Source: Bacteroidota bacterium
GTDB taxonomy: Bacteria > Bacteroidota > Bacteroidia > Bacteroidales > F082
Direction: 5' to 3'
DNA length: 64,000 nt
NCBI GenBank assembly: GCA_018816765.1
Contig: JAHIUX010000007.1
Span: 62,001 to 126,000, forward strand
Position numbers and translations under genes: made by a program. The stretch's first letter is position 1. Every line of letters starts with the position of its first letter. The notes under the pieces are model-generated. The model did not search any database and was not told where the DNA came from. It was given only the letters and a program-made list of their open reading frames with translations. Shown here in pieces: positions 8,196-16,182 of this stretch.

Positions 8196-9047
8196 ATGGA
8201 AAAAGTAACACCCGGCCTCATAAACACCCTGCCAGTGCTGAGGATATTAACGATCGGCGCCTACCTCGACGGAGGGGAGTCGGGCGACATCCTGTTGCCG
8301 GCCAAATGGCTGCCCGAAACGGCCAGGGTGGGCGAAACGCTTGATGTGTTTATCTATTTCGATTCTGACGACCGCCTCATTGCCACTACCCTCAGGCCGC
8401 TGGCCCTGCTTGGCGAAGTGGCCCTGCTGCGCGCTGCTGCTGTCAACCGCGTTGGCGCCTTCCTCGACTGGGGACTCGAAAAAGACCTATTGGTACCTTA
8501 CCGCGAGCAAACCATCAAGATGGTTGAAGGAAACGACTACCTGGTCTATGTGTTTGCCGACCCTGCCACAGGCCGGCTTGCAGCATCGGCAAGGCTCGAA
8601 TCCTTTATGCAGACCAGCGAACACCATTTTCAGCCCGGCGACGAGGTGGACCTGGTGATCTGGAAGCAGACAACCCTGGGTTACAAGGCCATCATCAACA
8701 ACAGCTACGAAGGAATATTATACAGCAACGAAATTTTCCGGCCCATCAGCTTTGGGGAGAAAACGAAAGGCTATATCGGTAAAATCCGTGAAGACGGAAA
8801 GATCGACCTCAGCCTGCTCAAACCCGGTTACGAGAAAATCGATGATTTGTCGGCCACGCTGCTCGAACAGCTGCGCAAACACCACGGCTTCATGGCGCTC
8901 ACCGACAAGAGTGCTGCCGGCGAAATATACCAGAGACTGGCCATGAGCAAGAAGAATTTCAAGAAAGCCGTGGGCAAACTGTATAAGAACCGCCTCATCG
9001 ACATCGAAGAAGGTGGCATCCGCATCATCGATACACACGAGGAGTAA
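8196..9047 (+). CDS. CvfB-like S1-domain RNA-binding protein
   Basis: This 283-residue protein matches the CvfB/YitL layout. N-terminal S1-like barrels include a segment about 83-100 (RVGAFLDWGLEKDLLVPY), the family's typical G-A-F-L-D-W-G-L/P turn, and a GDEVDL strand entry near 150. A third S1-like barrel at about 165-215 contains EGILYSNEIF and GYIGKIREDGKIDLSL. The C-terminus (about 225-283) resembles a winged helix (MSKKNFKKAVGKLYKNRLI). CvfB proteins bind RNA and affect stress and virulence gene expression in Gram-positives; the role in Bacteroidota is not established. Single-gene unit with its own promoter and ribosome-binding site. Confidence 0.85.
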   Translation: MEKVTPGLINTLPVLRILTIGAYLDGGESGDILLPAKWLPETARVGETLDVFIYFDSDDRLIATTLRPLALLGEVALLRAAAVNRVGAFLDWGLEKDLLVPYREQTIKMVEGNDYLVYVFADPATGRLAASARLESFMQTSEHHFQPGDEVDLVIWKQTTLGYKAIINNSYEGILYSNEIFRPISFGEKTKGYIGKIREDGKIDLSLLKPGYEKIDDLSATLLEQLRKHHGFMALTDKSAAGEIYQRLAMSKKNFKKAVGKLYKNRLIDIEEGGIRIIDTHEE

Positions 9048-9467
9048 GGGCGGGCATTACCGACATTAGGTTCCAGAATACTTTTCTGTACCAAAATATT
9101 TTTCTGGAAGAAATTGCAATTACAATTGTCGTTTTTAGGTATCAGTGCGGTGGGAATGCCCAAACGCGGAGCAGCCGTATGTGAATGCCAGAAGGTCCGT
9201 AAAATACCAAAGGCGAGCCTGATGTACAACTGGGAGGCGCAAAGCCACTAAAATTATTGTTGGATTAATAATGATTGTTATGCGATCCCCTTCCCTATGG
9301 ATAATTTCCTGCGTGATGGCAGGGTGGTCGGGATGATCGTTTAACATGTGAAAACTTGTGCTTAAAGGAAAATAACTTGTTGAAGTATAATTGTTTATCC
9401 ATACGGCTTCAGGCGCATGGCATCTAAAGGTCAAGTTTAGGAAAAATGATCAGATCATGGCAAAGAA
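9048..9467. other. Intergenic region without a supportable gene
   Basis: About 420 bases. It begins with an 8-base perfect inverted repeat, TTCCAGAA (9071-9078) and TTCTGGAA (9102-9109), that may terminate the CvfB-like gene. A weak hairpin (ATTATT and AATAAT arms) lies near 9255-9275. The minus-strand open frame 9135-9434 has no recognisable motif or promoter and I do not call it. Composition becomes AT-rich towards the right edge. Confidence 0.5.
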
Positions 9468-10550
9468 TCATTGATGACCAATGAGAAAGCAGAGATGTTC
9501 GAAAGCTGAATAATATTCCAAGTCGCTTTGGTAATACTTTTCCATATGTTGAATTTCTGCTATTGCTAAGCTATCTTCATTAACATATGGAAGTAAATCA
9601 CTTGGCAGGCAGACAGGTTTCCTTTCGACTAATTTGGATAAGATGTAATCAACGGTATGATTTTTATTTTTTGAAGTAAGATTTTTGGCATTTGAAATTA
9701 ACTTGACCTTGAAGTCTTGTGAAGGAACATGGCGTGTCTTTTCTGTTAAACCTTTTTCCATATCTTCAACAGTTTCACTGACTTGATTTCGTATGGTACT
9801 GATAAATTGCTCAATGACATATTTATACCTATTTTGTTCATGAATTTTGGTATAATACTCTTGCAAAATATCAGGCCTAAATGCATGGCTTTGCTCAAAA
9901 ACTCCTTCAAATAACTGTTGAGTGAGTCTTAAATATTTCGGAAATTCGGTTGTATCATCCTGAAGTTTTAGAATTCCTGCAATTTGTGACTGATACTTTT
10001 TTCTAATGGAGTTGATTTTGCGAATGATTTCATCAAATTGTTTGTTGACGAATTTTTCGTGTTCTATTAAAATTTGAGCCAAACTATATTTTGTCTCCTC
10101 TTCAGGTTCAAAATTGTTTTCACTTGCATATTTTACATAGTCGATTGATTCACCATTAAACCCACCATTCCACAAAACAGTAGATTTCAGGTTTCCCTTT
10201 TCATCCCAACTTATCGGATGGCCAATTAATTCATTTCGCATTTGCCGAAGTACATAGCCAGTTTTATTAGCCTGTGGCAAACGGAAGATCATCCTAAGCT
10301 CATCCAGAAGGTCTTGTTGCACATACATCATTTGTATAGCTCCAGTCAACGACAAAAGATTTACTGTTTTTGGGTTGTACTTTTCGAATACAAGTTCTGA
10401 AGACAACTTTAAGTATTCAATTCTATCCCCAAAAAAGGTTGGGTTATTCTTTTCTGACCAGTTTAATTTTTTACGAATTGTTTGATAATAACAAGCATAG
10501 TAAATCCAAAAATGTGAAATGGCATTAATTTTCTCCGAAATAGATAACAT
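9468..10550 (-). CDS. Orphan protein with a HEPN-like R-N-x4-H motif
   Basis: I do not recognise this protein. I take the ATG at 10550 as the start (360 residues; an in-frame ATG at 10619 would add 23 hydrophobic, AT-rich codons that look non-coding). It is mostly helical and charged, with no membrane segment. The one sharp motif is RNELIGH at residues 105-111 in a helix-rich N-terminal region. It fits R-(N/D/H)-x4-H, the catalytic signature of HEPN RNase domains found in toxins and phage-defence proteins. The gene is clearly more AT-rich than its neighbours, stands alone, and is flanked by gene-poor DNA on both sides, all suggesting horizontal acquisition. Function unproven. Confidence 0.6.
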   Translation of the reverse strand: MLSISEKINAISHFWIYYACYYQTIRKKLNWSEKNNPTFFGDRIEYLKLSSELVFEKYNPKTVNLLSLTGAIQMMYVQQDLLDELRMIFRLPQANKTGYVLRQMRNELIGHPISWDEKGNLKSTVLWNGGFNGESIDYVKYASENNFEPEEETKYSLAQILIEHEKFVNKQFDEIIRKINSIRKKYQSQIAGILKLQDDTTEFPKYLRLTQQLFEGVFEQSHAFRPDILQEYYTKIHEQNRYKYVIEQFISTIRNQVSETVEDMEKGLTEKTRHVPSQDFKVKLISNAKNLTSKNKNHTVDYILSKLVERKPVCLPSDLLPYVNEDSLAIAEIQHMEKYYQSDLEYYSAFEHLCFLIGHQ

Positions 10551-11103
10551 AAGTGAAAAATTTAAATTAAAAATATTGATAAACAGTGTTTTATTAGTAA
10601 TTATCACAAAATTATGCATTTATGATCCCGAAAATAATTACCAATGGTTATTCGCTTATTATGAGATAATTACAGCAAAAGAACTGTCGTTCAAGTTGTT
10701 TTTATGAGGCGTTAAAATCGTCACTCCGTCACTTTCAAGAAAACAAGGATTGCCTTTTCTGGTGATGATATGACGGAATGACGTTGCGATAAAAAGATTA
10801 TTTTCAAAGTGCTAATAGCTATGTGCAGAAATCACCTCGCAGTCGTAGGAAAGTCTGTTTCCTTTCGGCGAATCGATAATGACAAACCCGGTTGTTTGGG
10901 CGGTTGCAAGTGGTAAAATGGAAAAAGAGCCAATGTGTTCTTATTCAGCATTTCAAGGATGCATCACCATTAAGGGCTAATCGTATACATGAAATAATAG
11001 GGCTATTTCAGTGATTCAGCGCCACGAGTCTTGACCTCGATGCTCATCGCCTTCTCCAAAAAAATCATGTGTATATACAGATACCCCGATTGTCGAAGGA
11101 CTC
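10551..11103. other. AT-rich gene-poor region next to the orphan gene
   Basis: About 550 bases with no supportable gene. It contains the inverted repeat at 10719-10783 (separate entry) and a short hairpin CAAAC/GTTTG near 10883-10898. A 21-codon minus-strand frame at 11003-11068 has protein-like composition and might be a gene remnant, but it is too short to assign. Confidence 0.4.
10719..10783. repeat. Imperfect inverted repeat, possible mobile-element remnant
   Basis: CGTCACTCCGTCA (10719-10731) and TGACGGAATGACG (10771-10783) are complementary in 12 of 13 positions, separated by 39 bases. It could fold as a hairpin or mark the ends of a small miniature element. No transposase or target duplication is visible. 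Confidence 0.4.
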
Positions 11104-11964
11104 CTATTTCTTCTGTATCAGGTGTACATCCATCTGTGGGAACGGAATCGAAATGCCTGCATGGGCAAACTGCCTGTATACCTGCTCGTTGAGTTCGAAA
11201 AACAGCGGCCAGTAATCATCTGTTTTCACCCACACCCGCACCACAATATTCACTGAGCTGTTGGCCAGTTCTTTCAAAGCAATAAATGGTTCAGGCTCGT
11301 GCAGGCTGCGGGGATCGGCCTGGATAATTGCCAGGATCAGGGCTTTAGCCTTGGCATAATCGTCGCCATAGGCAATGCCGAACACCCAGTCGACACGGCG
11401 GGTGGTCATGCGCGAAAAATTGGTAAGCGAGCCTGTGGCAAGTCCGCCATTGGGGATAAACACCACCTTGTTGTCGGGTGTGGTGAGCAGCGAGTTGAAA
11501 ATCTGTATTTCGCTCACTGTGCCCGAAAAGCCTTGCGCCTCGATGTAATCGCCCACCTTGAAAGGCTTGAAAAGCAGGATGATGACCCCGCCGGCAAAGT
11601 TCTGCAGGGTGCCCTGCAGGGCAAGACCCACGGCCAAACCGGCAGCTCCCAGAATGGCAATTACGGAAGTCATCTGTACGCCCACCATGCTCAGCATGAT
11701 GATCACCAGCAGTATTTTCATCGTGATGCTGATGAGGCTGCCCAGGAACGACCTGAGCGAAGGATCCACATTGCGTATGGTCATCATCTTGCGACTGGCC
11801 CTCGTCAGCTTGCCGATAACCCAAAGCCCGATGACGAGGACCACGATGGCCCCAATTAATTTGATGCCGTAATCAACCAGAAATTCGGTAACGTACCTTG
11901 TAAGGTCCGGCATGCCGCCAGGTAATTTATCCACGGTGATGTCCTTGATGGTGTCGAGATTCAT
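11104..11964 (-). CDS. Small-conductance mechanosensitive channel, MscS family
   Basis: The 286-residue length equals the E. coli MscS class. It has three N-terminal membrane segments (about 30-55, 72-92, 98-125). TM3 carries the Gly/Ala-rich pore-lining pattern (GAAGLAVGLALQGTLQNFAGGV), followed by the FKPFKVGDYIE entry into the beta domain and the Asn-rich IPNG loop. The C-terminal cytoplasmic vestibule domain reaches a terminal MDVHLIQKK strand. MscS proteins release solutes during hypo-osmotic shock. Single-gene transcript with its own strong promoter. Confidence 0.93.
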   Translation of the reverse strand: MNLDTIKDITVDKLPGGMPDLTRYVTEFLVDYGIKLIGAIVVLVIGLWVIGKLTRASRKMMTIRNVDPSLRSFLGSLISITMKILLVIIMLSMVGVQMTSVIAILGAAGLAVGLALQGTLQNFAGGVIILLFKPFKVGDYIEAQGFSGTVSEIQIFNSLLTTPDNKVVFIPNGGLATGSLTNFSRMTTRRVDWVFGIAYGDDYAKAKALILAIIQADPRSLHEPEPFIALKELANSSVNIVVRVWVKTDDYWPLFFELNEQVYRQFAHAGISIPFPQMDVHLIQKK

Positions 11965-11982
11965 AGGGTTCCTTTAAAACCG

Positions 11983-12012
11983 CAAATTTACCAAAATAAG
12001 CGGCCCCATCAA
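11983..12012 (-). promoter_or_regulatory. Promoter of the mscS-type gene
   Basis: On the minus strand, TTG (12012-12010), a 19-base spacer and TAAATTTG (11990-11983) match the Bacteroidota promoter consensus, about 20 bases before the start codon. Confidence 0.55.
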
Positions 12013-12117
12013 AATGAAGCGTATAAGGTGTTCATTGCGAGTTGTATAAATATTCATCAGCCCGGTGTCTGCCTGTATTTTGTTGGGGGATGCTGGTGAT
12101 AGTGATGTAAAAAAGTG

Positions 12118-12125
12118 TACATTTG
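12118..12125 (+). promoter_or_regulatory. -7 box of the Lol-like operon
   Basis: TACATTTG matches TAnnTTTG. Transcription would start near 12131, leaving a leader of about 40 bases before the ATG at 12173. That is why I reject the upstream in-frame ATGs at 12065 and 12131. Confidence 0.45.
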
Positions 12126-12172
12126 AAACAATGAAAGAAGCCGTTATTTTAGCTGGGTTCTTCGCAAAAAAT

Positions 12173-12937
12173 ATGTCCATGAAGCAAACTGTTTTTCGTT
12201 TTGGATGGGTGTTGCTATTTTTCCTGTCTGGTTCAGCGGCGCTGTTCGCTCAGCAGGCCGATGAGATTGTACAAAAGATGGAGGACAAGATGCGGGGCAC
12301 TTCCTCCTATTTCGAAATGAGCATGACCACCGTTCGTCCGCGCTACACGCGCGAAGTAACCATGAAAGCCTGGTCGAAAGGCGACGACTACAGCCTGATT
12401 TTCATCACCGGACCTGCACGCGACAAAGGCATTGGTTTTCTGAAGCGAAAAAAGGAAATCTGGAACTATATGCCATCCATCGACCGCACCATCAAAATGC
12501 CGCCTTCGATGATGTCGCAATCGTGGATGGGGAGCGATTTCTCGAACGACGACCTGGTGCGAGAAAGCTCCATGGTGAAGGATTACACAAACCGCATCTT
12601 ACGCGAAGAGGTGTTGAACGGTTACAACTGCTGGGTGCTCGAAATGACACCAAAGCCCGAGTCGTCGGTGGTCTACAGCAAGATCATCGTTTGGGTGATC
12701 AGGGAGAATTACCTCCAGCTCAAGGTGGATCATTACGATGAGGACGAAGCCATAGTGTCGACAATTACCTTCAGCGATTTCAAGGTCATGGGTGGGCGCG
12801 AAATCCCCCTGAGCATGGAGATGGTGCCCATGAACAAGGAAAACAACAAGACCATCATCACATACCAGAACGCCATGTTCGACATCGAGATCAAGGATGA
12901 ATTCTTCTCGGTGCAGAACCTGAAAGGAATGAAGTAA
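12173..12937 (+). CDS. Outer membrane lipoprotein-sorting protein (LolA/LolB-like fold)
   Basis: The start is ATG 12173 (or 12179, giving MKQTVFRFG...), which puts the signal peptide first (cleavage after LFAQ). The mature about 225-residue protein has the signature of the family annotated as outer membrane lipoprotein-sorting proteins. This runs from a D-E-I-V-Q-K-M helix and repeated strands (VTMKAWSKGDDYSLIFI), through KGIGFLKRKKEIWNYMPSIDRTIKMPPSMM (about 82-112) and GSDFSNDDLV, to a C-terminal sheet. The fold is the half-open LolA/LolB barrel that carries lipid or lipoprotein through the periplasm. It is the first gene of an operon with two FtsX-type permeases and an ATPase, so it is probably their periplasmic acceptor. 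Confidence 0.83.
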   Translation: MSMKQTVFRFGWVLLFFLSGSAALFAQQADEIVQKMEDKMRGTSSYFEMSMTTVRPRYTREVTMKAWSKGDDYSLIFITGPARDKGIGFLKRKKEIWNYMPSIDRTIKMPPSMMSQSWMGSDFSNDDLVRESSMVKDYTNRILREEVLNGYNCWVLEMTPKPESSVVYSKIIVWVIRENYLQLKVDHYDEDEAIVSTITFSDFKVMGGREIPLSMEMVPMNKENNKTIITYQNAMFDIEIKDEFFSVQNLKGMK

Positions 12938-12984
12938 ACCTTGCGGCGGTAAACGAAAACAGGGAAAATTTAAGCAGCGAAACA

Positions 12985-14208
12985 ATGTCGTTATTCATCA
13001 AAATGGCCTGGAGGAATATCTGGCGAAGCCGGCGGCGCACGCTGATCACGGCCTCTTCGGTATTTTTTGCCGTTATTCTGGCCACCGTATCCGACTCGAT
13101 GACCAAAGGCACGCACCAACTCATGATCAGCAATATGGTAAAGTACTCAACTGGCTATATTCAGCTGCAGGACAAGCTTTATGATGAAGAGCCTTCGATG
13201 GACAACACCCTGCTCTACAGCAACGACATCAGGCAACTCATTGGCGGTCATTCGGATGATATCAGTTACACAGTACCCAGGATTCAAACGTTTATGCTGG
13301 CTTCGGTAGGCAACACCACCCGTCCGGTACTCATTCAGGGCATCGATCCGGCGAGTGAGGTCAGGCTCAATGCACTTGACGAAGACCTTGTGAAAGGCAG
13401 TTTTCTTGAAGGTGATGGAGGTGTACTCATCAGCGAAGGCCTTGCTGACCGACTGAAACTCGACCTTGGCGACACACTGGTGCTGATCGGTCAGGGATTT
13501 CAGGGAGCCAGCGCCGCCGGCTTGTTTCCGGTCACCGGAATTGTTCATCTGCATCTGCCGCAACTCAACGACCGCATGGTTTATCTGAAACTCAGTGACG
13601 CCCAGCTGTTGTTCAATGCCGAAGACCGGCTCACCTCGCTCATCATCACGCCAAAAAATCAGGGTACCGAAGTGGAGCTTGTCCAACGGATGAAAGCCGG
13701 CCTTGACCCGGAAAGATTTAACCTCTTTACCTGGCGCGAGATGATGCCTTCGTTGCTGCAAGGCCTCGAGATGGACAGGATTTCGGGCAAGATGATGATC
13801 TGGCTCCTCTACCTCGTTGTGGGCTTTGGTATCCTCGGAACGGTGCTTACCATGTTGCTCGAGCGCCGCAAGGAGTTTGGTATTCTCCTTTCGCTGGGTA
13901 TGAAGCGCAAACAGCTGGCAATAGTAGCTTTTACTGAAAGCCTGCTGATCAGTTTTCTGGGCGTTGTTGCCGGAATCGCCGGTGGTACTCCGCTAATCCT
14001 TTACCTTTCGCATCATCCGTTCAGGTATACGGGCGATGTGGCAAAGATGATCGAGAGCTATGGCATGGAGCCGGTGATGCCCTTTTTGATGGACTTCTCG
14101 GTGTTCGCTTCTCAAGCCCTGGCTGTACTGGTCATTGGAGGACTTATTGCCCTTTATCCTGTGTTTAAAGTATACAGAATCAATATTTTACATGCTGCAC
14201 GAAGCTGA
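12985..14208 (+). CDS. FtsX-like ABC permease (LolC/LolE type), first copy
   Basis: This 407-residue protein has the LolCE/MacB permease layout. One N-terminal membrane helix follows the basic leader WRNIWRSRRRT. A large periplasmic domain (about 45-265) follows, then three C-terminal helices (about 270-295, 317-345 and 365-390). The segment E-R-R-K-E-F-G-I-L-L-S-L-G-M-K (about 293-307) is the conserved cytoplasmic coupling helix contacted by the ATPase. It ends near IALYPVFKVYRINILHA. It lies 47 bases after the sorting protein and 21 before a same-length paralogue, which together would form a LolC-LolE-like heterodimer. Confidence 0.87.
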   Translation: MSLFIKMAWRNIWRSRRRTLITASSVFFAVILATVSDSMTKGTHQLMISNMVKYSTGYIQLQDKLYDEEPSMDNTLLYSNDIRQLIGGHSDDISYTVPRIQTFMLASVGNTTRPVLIQGIDPASEVRLNALDEDLVKGSFLEGDGGVLISEGLADRLKLDLGDTLVLIGQGFQGASAAGLFPVTGIVHLHLPQLNDRMVYLKLSDAQLLFNAEDRLTSLIITPKNQGTEVELVQRMKAGLDPERFNLFTWREMMPSLLQGLEMDRISGKMMIWLLYLVVGFGILGTVLTMLLERRKEFGILLSLGMKRKQLAIVAFTESLLISFLGVVAGIAGGTPLILYLSHHPFRYTGDVAKMIESYGMEPVMPFLMDFSVFASQALAVLVIGGLIALYPVFKVYRINILHAARS

Positions 14209-14229
14209 TTTGCATTAAAGCTGAAACCT

Positions 14230-15453
14230 ATGGCATTACTGATCAAAATAGCGTGGCGAAACATATGGCGTAACCCGAGCCGGAGCCTGACCATCATCCT
14301 GGCGGTGGTTGTTGGGTTGTTTGCAGGCATTTATGCTTCCTCCATTTCATTTGGCTTCGTCGATCAGCGCTTCGAAAACAGCATCGAGCGGTTCATCAGC
14401 CACATCCAGTTGCACAACCCTGACTTTGTGCACGATGGCGAAGGCTTTCAGTTGGTTGCCAATCCTGGAGAAAAGATCAACTGGCTCGATACATCTTCAG
14501 CCGTGAAAACCTTTTCGGTGCGCACCCGGGTAAATGGCATCGTTGCAACAGCCGGCGTCACCAACGGTGCCATGATCGTTGGCATTGATCCTGCGCAGGA
14601 AAAAGCCACCACGCGCTTCGACGAATGGCTCAAGGAAGGCAGTTATTTCGAAGGCGTGAAACGAAATCCCATCCTGATCGGGTCTGAGCTCGCCGAAAAG
14701 ATGCATGCGGGCATCAACAGCAGGATTGTGCTGACGTTTATGGACCTCGAAGGGAACATCACCTCGGCTTCGTTTAAGGTGGCCGGCATTTTCAAAACCA
14801 TCGACAAGCCTTTCGATGAAAGCAATGTGTTTGTGCTCAGGTCCGACCTGGTGAAATACCTTGCAGTGCCTGAAGCCGTGCACGAGATTGCCGTATTGCT
14901 CAAAGACCCCGCACAGGTGAAAGCCGTTGGCGATGCCATGAAGTTGCGCTGGCCCGAAACTTCGGCCCGCACCTGGTACGAGATATCGCCCGAGCTGCAG
15001 TATTTGCAGGAGATGACAGGGCAGATGCTGCTGGTGTTCATCTTCATCATCCTGCTCGGATTGGGCTTTGGCATCCTGAACACCATGCTCATGTCGGTAT
15101 TTGAGCGCACCCGCGAAATCGGCATGCTTATGGCCATCGGCATGAACAAACGCAGGGTTTTCGGGCTGGTCCTGCTCGAAACCATATTTCTGTCGTTCAC
15201 CGGTGCCATTGGTGGCATGGTAACCGGTGTGACCCTGGTAAAGTTATCGGCAAGCAAAGGCATCGATTTTGCTTCTGTTGCAGGTGATTCACTGGCCGAT
15301 TATGGCTATGGATCACTTGTTTATCCATCGGTAAGCACCGGCTTTGTTCTGGGAATTACGGCCATGGTTTTTGTGATTGCGGTGCTGGCAGCCATATATC
15401 CGGCGCTCAAGGCGCTTGGCCTTGTTCCCGCCGAAGCGGTCAGAAAAGAATAA
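14230..15453 (+). CDS. FtsX-like ABC permease (LolC/LolE type), second copy
   Basis: Also 407 residues with the same plan as its neighbour. A leader AWRNIWRNPSRS precedes the first helix (about 20-40). A periplasmic domain with IVGIDPAQE and GSELAEKM segments follows, then three C-terminal helices. The coupling-helix motif is E-R-T-R-E-I-G-M-L-M-A-I-G-M-N (about 293-307). The end is YPALKALGLVPAEAVRKE, the typical (P-x-x-A-L/V) tail of this family. The two copies differ widely in sequence, so they are old paralogues and not a recent duplication. Expected function is extraction of a lipid-anchored cargo from the inner membrane, powered by the next gene. Confidence 0.88.
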   Translation: MALLIKIAWRNIWRNPSRSLTIILAVVVGLFAGIYASSISFGFVDQRFENSIERFISHIQLHNPDFVHDGEGFQLVANPGEKINWLDTSSAVKTFSVRTRVNGIVATAGVTNGAMIVGIDPAQEKATTRFDEWLKEGSYFEGVKRNPILIGSELAEKMHAGINSRIVLTFMDLEGNITSASFKVAGIFKTIDKPFDESNVFVLRSDLVKYLAVPEAVHEIAVLLKDPAQVKAVGDAMKLRWPETSARTWYEISPELQYLQEMTGQMLLVFIFIILLGLGFGILNTMLMSVFERTREIGMLMAIGMNKRRVFGLVLLETIFLSFTGAIGGMVTGVTLVKLSASKGIDFASVAGDSLADYGYGSLVYPSVSTGFVLGITAMVFVIAVLAAIYPALKALGLVPAEAVRKE

Positions 15454-15482
15454 GCCTGTTTCATTGTTAATATGACCTCATT

Positions 15483-16181
15483 ATGCCCATTATCAGTACA
15501 CAAGGATTAACCAAGATTTACAACGAGCGCATTGTACCCGTGACTGCGCTAAACAATGTGAGCCTCGATTTTGACGCGGGTGAGTTCACCGCCATCATCG
15601 GGCCTTCAGGTTCGGGTAAAACAACACTGCTGAATATGCTGGGTGGCCTCGACAAGCCTACCAGCGGCAACATCACCATCAATGGACTCGAAATCACGGG
15701 CATGAAAGAAAACAGGCTGATGGATTATCGCCTGCGCAACATCGGCTTTGTGTTTCAGTCGTACAACCTGATCCCGGTGTTGACAGCCATTGAAAATGTA
15801 TCGTTCATCATGTTGTTGCAGAAGCAGCCGCGCAATGTGATCGAAAAAAGGGCCATCGAGTTGCTTGAGCAGGTAGGGCTCTCCGACAGGATCCACTCAC
15901 GTCCGGGAGAACTCTCTGGCGGACAGCAGCAAAGGGTGGCTGTGGCCCGTGCCCTGGCTTCGAAACCAAACTATGTGCTTGCCGACGAACCCACGGCCAA
16001 CCTCGATACCAAATCGGCCTTTACATTGCTCGATATCATGGAGAAGCTGAACCACGAAGAAAAGATCACCCTGATTTTTTCAACCCACGACCAGCGTGTC
16101 ATCGAACGGGCACGAAGGGTGATTACCCTCGTCGATGGAACGGTAACAACGGATATTCCTGTAGAAAAACAGCAAGTTTGA
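15483..16181 (+). CDS. ABC transporter ATPase, LolD/MacB type
   Basis: The 232-residue nucleotide-binding subunit has all motifs intact: Walker A GPSGSGKTT (about 40-48), Q-loop in GFVFQSYNLIP (about 89-99), signature LSGGQQQR (about 143-150), Walker B VLADEPTANLD (about 162-172) and H-loop THDQR (about 197-201). The FQSYNLIP and GGLDKPTSG segments are typical of the LolD/MacB/FtsE subfamily. It follows the two FtsX permeases by 29 bases and precedes the barrel gene by one base, so it is clearly the motor of this operon. Confidence 0.93.
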   Translation: MPIISTQGLTKIYNERIVPVTALNNVSLDFDAGEFTAIIGPSGSGKTTLLNMLGGLDKPTSGNITINGLEITGMKENRLMDYRLRNIGFVFQSYNLIPVLTAIENVSFIMLLQKQPRNVIEKRAIELLEQVGLSDRIHSRPGELSGGQQQRVAVARALASKPNYVLADEPTANLDTKSAFTLLDIMEKLNHEEKITLIFSTHDQRVIERARRVITLVDGTVTTDIPVEKQQV

Positions 16182-16182
16182 A

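Noticed and set aside
9206-9250. Segment resembling part of a c-di-GMP-I (GEMM) riboswitch (AAAGGCGAGCC ... GGGAGGCGCAAAGCCAC)
   Set aside because: It has two extra bases in the core, the rest of the consensus is missing, and no gene follows on the plus strand. A covariance-model search would be needed to revive it.
9135-9434. 99-codon open frame on the minus strand
   Set aside because: No motif, no promoter, no ribosome-binding site, and composition unlike neighbouring proteins.
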